Assembly (NCBI GenBank): GCA_964398805.1
Contig: CAYNNI010000035.1
Span: 1 to 16,069, forward strand
Direction: 5' to 3'
Source of the DNA: CAISDH01 sp964398805
GTDB lineage: Archaea; Micrarchaeota; Micrarchaeia; Micrarchaeales; Micrarchaeaceae
Length of the DNA stretch: 16,069 nt
This document shows positions 1-6,198 of this stretch, piece after piece. The position numbers were made by a program, and so were the translations under genes. Every line of letters begins with the position of its first letter. Position 1 is the first letter of the stretch. The notes under the pieces were generated by a model. That model ran no database searches. It was not told where the DNA came from and saw nothing but the letters and a program-made list of their open reading frames with translations.

Positions 1-1
1 A

Positions 2-727
2 TCTACGACGAAGGCGCAACAAAAGATAACTTCTGTAGAAACAGAAGTCACAGGATACGAGGTCATAGAGCTTCTTGCGGGAGGCAGGAAGATTGCGGGC
101 AACCTGTCTACAGATGCGGAGCTGCAATCAGGCAAATGGCAGGAGCACAAAGAGTCGTATCCGAGATGGACGGGCACTGTAGCGGTGAACGCCGCGCCAG
201 GAGTTGCGTTCGGAAAGATTGTGAAATACCAAAAGGTCGTTTTCGTGGTGCCCGAAGAGTTCCGACGCATGAAGGACACCGTGCTGGTTCTCGATAGTGA
301 TAATCTTAGGCTGGAAAAGCGGAACGGAAAAATGCTGCTTACCGGCAAAGTGCTCAAAAGTCATTCCTATCCTGAAGAGAACGGTTGGTATCTTGTCGAT
401 GAAGTCACAGGACTACCTGTCGATCAAAGCTCTTCCCGTTCTAATATACATGCCCGTTATCTATGGCGTGACTCTATCGCGCGCATAGGCCCTGTTGTCC
501 GCGACTTCTACGGCGACGACGGCAGGCGGAACGTCGGCGTCGGCTACGGGCTCGACAATGCGTTCGTGGTGGCTTTCTCTACGGCTTCCGCGCCGCAGGC
601 AAGTGCGGTCAAAACTGCTCCATCGGAGCTGGCGGCAGAAACAAGGTCTACCCTGTCAAGGCTGGAGCAGGTGGCGACCCCCGAGCAGAAGGAACTGATC
701 GGCAAGCTGCTAAGGACATTGGAATAA
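2..727 (+). CDS. DGR target protein carrying the variable repeat (5' partial)
   Basis: The frame is open from base 2 to the TAA at 725-727 and has no start inside the window, so the N-terminus lies upstream; about 241 residues are visible. Residues 163-191 are encoded by the variable repeat. Their end, VGYGLDNAFVVA, resembles the GFRVA-like end of C-type-lectin-fold variable domains of known DGR targets, and the preceding YLWRDSIARIGP fits the same region. After the variable repeat there is a tail of about 50 residues, Ala/Ser-rich and then helical (TRSTLSRLEQVATPEQKELIGKLL would be its core, split here as TRSTLSRLEQVA and TPEQKELIGKLL). In most described targets the variable region is at the C-terminus, so the tail is unusual. 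No signal peptide or membrane segment is seen in the visible part. The role is inferred: a ligand-binding or surface protein diversified by the downstream reverse transcriptase. I do not recognise the N-terminal domain. Confidence 0.8.
   Translation, partial: STTKAQQKITSVETEVTGYEVIELLAGGRKIAGNLSTDAELQSGKWQEHKESYPRWTGTVAVNAAPGVAFGKIVKYQKVVFVVPEEFRRMKDTVLVLDSDNLRLEKRNGKMLLTGKVLKSHSYPEENGWYLVDEVTGLPVDQSSSRSNIHARYLWRDSIARIGPVVRDFYGDDGRRNVGVGYGLDNAFVVAFSTASAPQASAVKTAPSELAAETRSTLSRLEQVATPEQKELIGKLLRTLE
488..576 (+). repeat. DGR variable repeat (VR)
   Basis: This segment aligns with the template repeat at 962-1055, from GGCCCTGTTG to TTCGNNNTGGCTT. With two 3-base gaps (template codons ATC and TAC missing), I count 12 substitutions at template adenines (10 to G, 2 to T). 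There are two other changes, GCC to GTC near the 5' end and TCC to TTC at the 3' edge. From the AGGCGGAAC block onward, where gaps play no part, all seven internal changes are at adenines: AAC to GGC twice, GAA to GTG and ATG to GTG. The repeat is in frame with the target gene. Confidence 0.9.
593..608 (+). other. Short hairpin just downstream of the VR
   Basis: CCGCA (593-597) and TGCGG (604-608) form a 5-bp GC-rich stem with a 6-base loop, about 17 bases after the VR end. Some bacterial DGRs need a hairpin or cruciform close to the VR 3' end for efficient homing. This is a possible, weaker counterpart; it lies inside the coding sequence and could be chance. Confidence 0.3.
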
Positions 728-756
728 GAAGGTTCGAAGCCCATCCTTCTTGCCTA

Positions 757-804
757 GGTTTGCAAGGGTGAACGCCCTGCAAACCACGAACGTAATGTTC
801 GTGG
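757..804 (+). other. Tandem hairpins between target gene and TR
   Basis: Two adjacent inverted repeats follow the target gene. The first pairs GGTTTGCA(A)GGG (757-768) with CCCTGCAAACC (775-785) around a 6-base loop, with one bulged A. The second pairs CCACGAAC (784-791) with GTTCGTGG (797-804), a perfect 8-bp stem with loop GTAAT. They share two bases. No T-tract follows, so an ordinary archaeal terminator is not obvious. The stretch 728-961 has no credible gene; these hairpins may belong to the 5' part of the TR-containing DGR RNA or end the target transcript. Confidence 0.5.
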
Positions 805-921
805 TGCAAGCCCGGGAGCCACACACTCACATACAGTGCCGGAACGCCTGAAGGTGTGCCGGACATGAAGTCCAACAGCGACACTGAGTAAGCGCCTGCC
901 GAAATCGTGAAGCTGCGGTGC

Positions 922-937
922 TGCCGCTTCTGCGGCA
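922..937 (+). other. Hairpin upstream of the TR
   Basis: TGCCGC (922-927) and GCGGCA (932-937) form a perfect 6-bp stem with loop TTCT, ending 24 bases before the template repeat. It may be part of a folded leader of the template RNA. This is inferred from position and pairing only. Confidence 0.35.
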
Positions 938-961
938 TTTGAGTATGCGGGTTACCATTGC

Positions 962-1055
962 GGCCCTGTTGCCCGCGACTTCAACATCAACGACTACAAC
1001 GACAGGCGGAACGTCAACGTCAACTACGGGCTCGACAATGCGTTCGAAATGGCTT
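962..1055 (+). repeat. DGR template repeat (TR)
   Basis: This 94-base repeat is the unmutated partner of the VR at 488-576 and lies between the target gene and the reverse transcriptase, a standard DGR order. It contains about 25 adenines and six AAC codons when read in the VR frame. AAC-rich templates are typical of DGRs because each A can vary without creating stops. The TR shares its reading frame with the downstream reverse transcriptase, and an ATG at 1049 lies inside it. The RNA made here would be copied into adenine-mutated cDNA that replaces the VR. Confidence 0.9.
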
Positions 1056-1087
1056 CCGGGTTGCATCCTGGCAGTCATGGCGGTTTC

Positions 1088-2235
1088 GTGAAGACATATC
1101 GGAATCTTTATGCTCGGCTCTGTTCCCGCGATAATCTGAAACGCGCATTCATGACGGCAAGAAAAGGGAAAACGCTCAAGGATTACGTCGTTGACTTCGA
1201 ATCTGAACTGGAAAAGAATCTATCCCTGCTGAAATACGAGCTCGAAACGTTTACCTATGCTCCTGCGCCTTTGACGACGTTCATCGTTCGGGATCCGAAA
1301 GCAAGGACGATAAGCGCGTCCAATTTCCGGGACCGAGTGGTGCACCATGCATTGTACAACGTCATAGCGCATATCCTAGAAGGCGATTTCATATACGATT
1401 CGTTCGCTAACCAGAAAGGCAAAGGGGTGCACAAAGCCGTTAAAAGGTTCGAAAGGTTCTCGAGGAAGGTCGGTTTCTGCTACAAATGCAGTTCTCCGGG
1501 GAGGCAAACTACACTTTTCCGCCCCGAACGCCTTGGCGGGTATGCACTTAAAGCGGACATACGCCACTACTTCGACACGATAGACCATGAAACACTATTG
1601 CTCATAATAAGACGCAAAATAAGGGATCCAAATGTGATGCGGCTGATACGGTCTATACTTCAGAACCACAAGATCGGGACGCCAGGGAGAGGTTGCCACT
1701 TGGGAACCTTACCTCTCAGTTCTTTGCGAATGTCTATCTGGGCGAACTCGACAGATTTGTTAAGCACAAGCTCAAGGCAAGATACTACATAAGGTATGTC
1801 GATGACTTTGTGGTTCTGCACAGAGACAAGAAGATGCTCGAAGGATGGCGAAATGAGATTGACGGGTTCCTGCGCACGAACCTAAAGATAGAATTGCATC
1901 CTGAAAAGACAAGAATAGTTTCGTTGGCGGACGGCGTGACTTTTCTTGGATTCAGAGTTTTCTACGACTATCGGCTCATAAAGAGAAGCAGCGCACGAAG
2001 AATCTGGGCTCGGCTGGAAAGGTTCGCCGAGAAATACGGCAGTGGCGAATTAACGCTGGATAAAGTCGGGCAGAGTCTGGCTGGCTGGGTTGCATACGCT
2101 AGATTCGCAAATACTTATCGTCTTCGAAGAAGAGTTATGGCGAGATTCGATGCTCTTTTCCACGATCCGAATTCCTCTAAGCCTATGCGGTATTTACGAC
2201 GCCCGCCGCAAATATCCTCGGCGTCTGTTCCCTAA
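1088..2235 (+). CDS. DGR reverse transcriptase, frame broken by a 1-base shift
   Basis: This is the reverse transcriptase of the retroelement, which copies the TR RNA. The 5' part (frame of 1088) has the N-terminal KTYRNLY block, FRDRVVHHAL and YALKADIRHYFDTID. The 3' part is in another frame and has LGNLTSQFFANVYLGELD, the catalytic YVDD (1795-1806) and FLGFRVF. LGNLTSQ matches the [ILV]GxxxSQ signature that separates DGR enzymes from group II intron and retron types, which have QGxxxSP. At 1692-1694 the sequence reads GGTTGCC where GGTTTGCC would give GRGLPLGNLTSQ, so one T seems to be missing. Repaired, the protein has about 382 residues, normal for the family. A GTG at 1088 fits the family N-terminus; an ATG at 1049 is an alternative. 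The 3' end overlaps the convergent next gene by 53 bases. The break may be a sequencing error or real decay. Confidence 0.85.
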
Positions 2236-3079
2236 GGAGCAGAAACTCATCTTCTGGAATGATTGCAAGCGCTTTCTCCAGCTTTAGGCCCGCCGTGCCG
2301 TCCGCGAACGACTCTACGGTCGCTCTTGACACCGAGAAGTTCGATACTAGTGTATAACTCTTTCCTACAAGAACCTCTTCCTTGCTTATCGCGCTCACGT
2401 CAAGTCTCGCCCCTATCTTCCCAACCTTCTTATTCGGTTCCTTTGTCAGGAGGTCCCCCCTCTCCATCTCGCTCTCGTCTATTCCCCTGAGAGCGAGCCC
2501 TACCCGCGTGCCCATTCCGGCTTCCTGGATGTCCTCATCCTGGCTCTGTATGCTTCTCACAAGCACCTTCTTTCCAGAACTGTGGTAGAGCTCATCGTGC
2601 ACCCTCACCATGCCCTTCGTGACTATGCCCAGCGCGACGACGCCTATGCCCTTCACGTTGAAGGCCTTGTCCACGTCCACCCTTGCTGCGGCTCCGGCCT
2701 CCTTGGGTTTCGCTGCAACTATCCTCTGCATGAGCTCCTCCCTGCCTGCGAACTCGGCATCGCTTACCTTGGCGCTCTTCAGCAACGCGTCGATGCTGCT
2801 GTCTTTCGTGAATATGACGTGCTTGCCCAGCAGGGAGCACGCGACAAGCATCTCGCCAAACAGCCTGTCAACGCTGGCCGTGCTCATGACGACCTGCCCG
2901 GCAACGGTCAGCGCCTCCGCTACCGCGTAGAACTTCTCCTCTATTGAGCTCGGCGCGAGCGCGACTATCACGTCGCCGCCCAGCTTCCTGTTGTAGAACG
3001 TGATGCTGTTCTCCGAGCCCTTCTTGCCCAGGAACTCCGCAAGCCCCGGGTCCAGAGGTAGCGCGACAACGTAGTTCAA
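2183..3079 (-). CDS. EF-Tu/SelB-like protein with a degenerate G domain
   Basis: The protein has 298 residues from a TTG start at 3079, encoding MNYVVALPLDP. Residues about 139-212 resemble domain II of EF-Tu/SelB-type factors: FNVKGIGVVALGIVTKG, then DELYHSSGKKVLVRSIQ, then GLALRGIDESEMERGDLL. The last block is the usual beta-barrel end. A domain III-like part follows. The first 130 residues should be the GTPase domain, but no GxxxxGK[ST] P-loop, DxxG or NKxD is visible, so nucleotide hydrolysis is unlikely. Related archaeal EF-Tu-like proteins without an active G domain are known, and their role is unclear. It is divergent from dnaG with a TATA box 30-36 bases upstream. Its 3' end overlaps the retroelement enzyme by 53 bases. 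The domain II call is good; the function is not known. Confidence 0.75.
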   Translation of the reverse strand: MNYVVALPLDPGLAEFLGKKGSENSITFYNRKLGGDVIVALAPSSIEEKFYAVAEALTVAGQVVMSTASVDRLFGEMLVACSLLGKHVIFTKDSSIDALLKSAKVSDAEFAGREELMQRIVAAKPKEAGAAARVDVDKAFNVKGIGVVALGIVTKGMVRVHDELYHSSGKKVLVRSIQSQDEDIQEAGMGTRVGLALRGIDESEMERGDLLTKEPNKKVGKIGARLDVSAISKEEVLVGKSYTLVSNFSVSRATVESFADGTAGLKLEKALAIIPEDEFLLLREQTPRIFAAGVVNTA

Positions 3080-3108
3080 GCAATAGCCCCTGCACGCTGC
3101 ACATCAGG

Positions 3109-3115
3109 TTTATAA
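3109..3115 (-). promoter_or_regulatory. TATA box of the EF-Tu-like gene
   Basis: On the minus strand this reads TTATAAA within CCCTTATAAACC, 30-36 bases upstream of the TTG start. With transcription beginning about 25 bases after a TATA box, the leader would be only a few bases. The spacing and AT-rich setting support it. Confidence 0.55.
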
Positions 3116-3268
3116 GGGTTTGTTCCACTATTCTATTAATATAGTCATAAGCAAAGCTTGAAGGTTTGTATATGCGCTTATATCCGGGCATTGTGTCTGT
3201 CTTGCGTGCTCATTCACGTCAGCGCACGCGCCAGGGTTAGCGCAGGCAAATCCTTCTGCTTCTTTATG

Positions 3269-3287
3269 GCTATCACAAAGTGATAGC
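3269..3287 (+). promoter_or_regulatory. Perfect inverted repeat abutting the dnaG start
   Basis: GCTATCAC-AAA-GTGATAGC is a perfect 8-bp inverted repeat with a 3-base centre, ending directly before the ATG at 3288. A TATA-like TTTATG sits near 3263-3268, about 25 bases upstream of the ATG, so transcription may begin close to the start codon. The repeat would then lie between the TATA box and the transcription start, as an operator would. If transcribed, it could instead fold next to the start codon. The rest of the divergent gap 3080-3268 is AT-rich (TTAATATAG, GTATATGCGCTTATAT); I see no gene in it. Confidence 0.5.
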
Positions 3288-4712
3288 ATGGCAAAAACAT
3301 ACATAGACGTTGTAAAATACATGGTGGAGACTAGGTTCGAGGTCGACGGGATGGTCGAGAAGCCGGACATAATCGGCGCCGTATTCGGCCAGACTGAGGG
3401 CCTTCTTGGTGGCGACCTCGACCTGCGCGAGCTCCAGAAGAACGGCAAGATAGGCAGGATAGAGATCGAGACCGCGTCCGCGGGCAACAAGACCGGGGGC
3501 AAGCTGTTCCTGCCGTCCTCGCTGGGCAGGGTCGACACCTGCATACTTGCCGCTGCCATAGAGTCCGTTGACAGGGTCGGGCCGTTCGAGACGCACTTCA
3601 GGATAGACAAGATAGAGGATACGCGCGGCGAGAGGAGGAAGCGCATAGTCAACAGGGCAAAGGAGCTGCTGAAGACGCTGCTTACCACTGAGATACCCGA
3701 CAGCAAGGAGATCAGCGAGCTCGTGGAGAGCGACGTGAAGTCCAGCATAATAACCACGTACGGCCCCGAGAGCATGCCCGCGGGTCCCGAGATAGCGAGC
3801 AGCAACGAGATAATATTCGTGGAGGGCCGCGCAGACGTGGTCAACCTGCTCAAGAACGACATAGAGAACTGCATAGCGGTTGGCGGCGCCACCGGCACGA
3901 TACCTAAGACGATAATAGAGCTCTCCAAGTCGAAGGAGACCACGCTCTTCGTTGACGGCGACCGCGGCGGCGACATAATAGCGAAGAACCTCATGAGCGT
4001 CGCTGACGTGGACTACATAGCAAAGGCTCCGAGCGGGAAGGAGGTGGAGGAGCTTACCAGGAAGGACATAATAAAGGCGCTGCGCTCTAGGGTGCCGATA
4101 GAGCAATACTTCGCAAGGGCGAGGCAGGCCGAGGCGAGCGAGCAGCGCTCCGCTGCTCCGCAGCAGAGACCCCAGCCGCAGCAGTCAAGGCCAAGGTACG
4201 ATGCGCCCGCCAGCGCCGCAAGCGCGCAGCCCGAGCAGATGCTGAGCCCCACGGCGATATCCGACAGGCTCCTGAGCCGGCCTGCCCAGCAGCCCATGCA
4301 GCGCGCGCCCGCAACGGGCGGGATGAAGGACATGCGGGAGGGCCGCGCGCCCGTGGGCGGCGCGGAGAGCATCCCCTCGATAGGCGGGGAGCCCCCAGCC
4401 GCGAAGGCGCAGGCCCAGCAGGACGACGGCCTGAAACAGCAGTTCATCTCCGCGCTCGCGGAGCTGCACAACACCCTGAGGGGCAGGCTTTACGATCCGC
4501 AGGGCAGCATGATCGCCGAGATACCCGTCAGGGACCTGCTGCAGAGCATCCAGGACGCGAGCGGCGCCTCTATCGTGGTGTTTGACGGCGTCATAACCCA
4601 GCGCCTTCTCGAGCTCGCGAGCTCTCGCGGAGTAAAGGCCGTCTACGCGAACAGGCAGGGTCAGGTGTTCCGCATGCCTCCGGGCATAGCCGTGTACACG
4701 AGTGAGAAGTGA
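3288..4712 (+). CDS. dnaG: Archaeal DnaG-type primase
   Basis: This 474-residue protein is the archaeal DnaG homologue, a TOPRIM protein with primase activity in vitro that also associates with the exosome. The N-terminal block (1-165) matches the family: TYIDVVKYMVETRFEVDG, GAVFGQTEGLLG, GRIEIE and AAAIESVDRVGP. The TOPRIM core is IIFVEGRADVVNLL with Glu179, AVGGATGTIP, and LFVDGDRGGD with Asp223 and Asp225. It is followed by AKAPSGKEVEELTRK. Residues about 276-385 form a low-complexity linker rich in Gln, Pro, Ala and Arg. A conserved-looking C-terminal domain (386-474, ending in FRMPPGIAVYTSEK) closes the protein. The ATG at 3288 gives the expected MAKTYIDVVKY start. There is no typical ribosome-binding site, which fits a leaderless mRNA. 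The assignment is firm. Confidence 0.95.
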   Translation: MAKTYIDVVKYMVETRFEVDGMVEKPDIIGAVFGQTEGLLGGDLDLRELQKNGKIGRIEIETASAGNKTGGKLFLPSSLGRVDTCILAAAIESVDRVGPFETHFRIDKIEDTRGERRKRIVNRAKELLKTLLTTEIPDSKEISELVESDVKSSIITTYGPESMPAGPEIASSNEIIFVEGRADVVNLLKNDIENCIAVGGATGTIPKTIIELSKSKETTLFVDGDRGGDIIAKNLMSVADVDYIAKAPSGKEVEELTRKDIIKALRSRVPIEQYFARARQAEASEQRSAAPQQRPQPQQSRPRYDAPASAASAQPEQMLSPTAISDRLLSRPAQQPMQRAPATGGMKDMREGRAPVGGAESIPSIGGEPPAAKAQAQQDDGLKQQFISALAELHNTLRGRLYDPQGSMIAEIPVRDLLQSIQDASGASIVVFDGVITQRLLELASSRGVKAVYANRQGQVFRMPPGIAVYTSEK

Positions 4713-4753
4713 GCGCCCTTCGCGCGCACGGAGCTCCGGCATCCACAGCAACG

Positions 4754-4800
4754 GCTAAATACCTTTGGCTTAGAATAAATATGGTTTGAATCAAAACCAT
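4754..4800 (+). promoter_or_regulatory. Promoter with operator-like inverted repeat before padR
   Basis: The 99-base gap after dnaG holds two AT-rich TATA candidates, CTAAATAC (4754-4761) and AGAATAAATAT (4772-4782). An inverted repeat ATGGTTT-N6-AAACCAT follows at 4781-4800, ending 11 bases before the TTG start of the PadR-type gene. PadR repressors usually bind such symmetric sites in their own promoters, so autoregulation of the exporter cluster is likely. The pairing is seen directly; the regulator-site match is inference. Confidence 0.5.
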
Positions 4801-4811
4801 GTGGGGTTGCG

Positions 4812-5189
4812 TTGCCTGAGAGCAGAACCTATGGGCGTCCGTTCATAAAAAGGGGCTTTGTCGGCGTAATACTGAAGCTGATGGTCCTGAAGCGCATAGC
4901 CATCGGCGAGGTCTACTCCTACGCGCTCCTGAAGGAGTTCAAGCAGCGCACTCGGCATTTCAACAAGGGGCAGGGCACGCCCAACATGCGCGGTGCGGTT
5001 ACGAAGAACGACGTATACAACACCGTCAATGCGCTCGAGAGGTCGGGGTACATACGCGTGCGCGCAAGGATCGAGGGCGGCAGGCTGAAGAAGTACTATT
5101 CGATAACCGGCGAGGGAAAGCTGGCGCTGAAGGAGGCGCGCGGCGTATTCAGCAACGGGCTTCGCATGCTAATGCAGGTAATGCGGTGA
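4812..5189 (+). CDS. PadR-family transcriptional regulator
   Basis: This 125-residue protein is a small winged-helix regulator of PadR type. GFVGVILKLMVLKRIAIGEVYSYALLKEF corresponds to the family N-terminus (seen as GFVGVILKLMVLKRI and GEVYSYALLKEF). KNDVYNTVNALERSGYIRV is the recognition helix and wing region, and KYYSITGEGKLAL matches the YY.IT..G segment. A TTG start at 4812 is needed to include the first conserved helix; an in-frame ATG at 4881 would remove it. The gene is followed after 19 bases by the ABC exporter genes, with an inverted repeat upstream. PadR proteins often sense drugs or other small molecules and repress linked transporters, which fits here. The family call is good; the ligand is unknown. 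Confidence 0.85.
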   Translation: MPESRTYGRPFIKRGFVGVILKLMVLKRIAIGEVYSYALLKEFKQRTRHFNKGQGTPNMRGAVTKNDVYNTVNALERSGYIRVRARIEGGRLKKYYSITGEGKLALKEARGVFSNGLRMLMQVMR

Positions 5190-5208
5190 TTTCGCGCCAG
5201 GCGGGAAC

Positions 5209-6198
5209 ATAATAGAGATAAAGGGCCTTGTCAAGAAGTTCGGCGACCTCACAGCAGTCAACGGCGTGGACCTGAACATAAGGAAGGGGGAGATATTCGG
5301 CCTGCTGGGCCCCAACGGGGCGGGCAAGAGCACGACAATAAACATGATCCTGGGCCTTCTGCCGCCTACTTCCGGCAGGGTCCTCGTGGACGGCTTCGAC
5401 GTGCAGAAGGAGCCCGACAAGGCGAAGAAGGAGATAGGCGTGGTCACCCAGGAGACCGTGGTCGAGCCCGAGCTCACTGCCGAGGACAACCTAATGATCT
5501 TCGGCAAGCTTTACCACATACCGGCTCCGGAGCTCAAGAAGAGCATAGACTTCGCACTGAAGCTTTCGGATCTCGAAGCTTTCAGGAAGGCTTACGCAGG
5601 CACGTTTTCCGGGGGCATGAAGCGCAGGCTCGAGACGGCGAAGGCGCTGATGCACACGCCGCAGATACTCCTGCTCGACGAGCCGACAACAGGCCTTGAC
5701 GTCCAGAACAGGACGAAGATCTGGAACCTGCTGAGGGACATGAACAAGGATCAGAACGTGACCATACTTCTTACCACGCAGTACCTCGAAGAGGCCGACC
5801 AGCTCTGCAACAGGATCGGCATAATCGACCACGGCAATCTGATAGCGCTCGGCACGCCTTCAGAGCTGAGGCAGAAGATAGGCATGAGCAGCGTGATAGA
5901 GGTTTCTGCAGACAAGGACGGCCTCCAGAAGGTTGCGGGAGCCTTCAAGAAAGTCGGCCTCGAGCCTAAGGTGCTCAGCAACAAGGTTGTCGCTTCCGGC
6001 GGAAGCAAGGCCACCGAGAAGGTGGAAGCGCTGATGAAGGCGATATCGTCAAGCAGGATAGGCATACACGACATAAGCATGCACGAGCCCACGATAGACG
6101 ACGTCTTCCTGAAGCTGACAGGCTCCGAGGTAAGGGACGAGACCGGCGAGGGCATTTCGAGAAACAGGATGCTCATAGCGAGGAGGCGGGGTGGCTGA
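5209..6198 (+). CDS. ABC exporter ATPase, DrrA-like
   Basis: This is the ATP-binding subunit of a DrrA/ABC-2-type exporter. Walker A (GPNGAGKST), Q-loop (VVTQE), signature (FSGGMKRRLE), Walker B (ILLLDEP) and D-loop (TTGLD) are all present. LLTTQYLEEADQL is the form typical of the DrrA branch, with Gln at the H-loop position. The frame begins IIEIKGLVKKFGDLTAVNGV, the expected first strand of the domain, but no ATG, GTG or TTG precedes it. The first codon in the right place is ATA at 5209, with a GGCGGG just before it. The first standard start is GTG at 5266, which would remove the first strands and leave 310 residues. I used 5209 (329 residues). The C-terminal part is the usual DrrA tail. 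The TGA stop abuts the permease ATG. Confidence 0.85.
   Translation: MIEIKGLVKKFGDLTAVNGVDLNIRKGEIFGLLGPNGAGKSTTINMILGLLPPTSGRVLVDGFDVQKEPDKAKKEIGVVTQETVVEPELTAEDNLMIFGKLYHIPAPELKKSIDFALKLSDLEAFRKAYAGTFSGGMKRRLETAKALMHTPQILLLDEPTTGLDVQNRTKIWNLLRDMNKDQNVTILLTTQYLEEADQLCNRIGIIDHGNLIALGTPSELRQKIGMSSVIEVSADKDGLQKVAGAFKKVGLEPKVLSNKVVASGGSKATEKVEALMKAISSSRIGIHDISMHEPTIDDVFLKLTGSEVRDETGEGISRNRMLIARRRGG

Noticed and set aside
728..750. tRNA T-arm (GGTTCGAA)
   Set aside because: GGTTCGAA at 731-738 looks like a T-loop, but no acceptor, D or anticodon arms can be placed around it.
1685..1700. Programmed ribosomal frameshift in the reverse transcriptase
   Set aside because: No slippery heptamer or downstream stem is visible. 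A single missing T explains the break and restores the family motif.
1049..2235. Group II intron or retron reverse transcriptase
   Set aside because: The enzyme has LGNLTSQ rather than QGxxxSP, no maturase or HNH domain follows, I see no domain V-like hairpin, and an adenine-specific TR/VR pair is present.
3273..4106. Long minus-strand open frames opposite dnaG
   Set aside because: They lie antisense to a clearly conserved gene and result from codon bias in GC-rich DNA; their translations show no recognisable domain.
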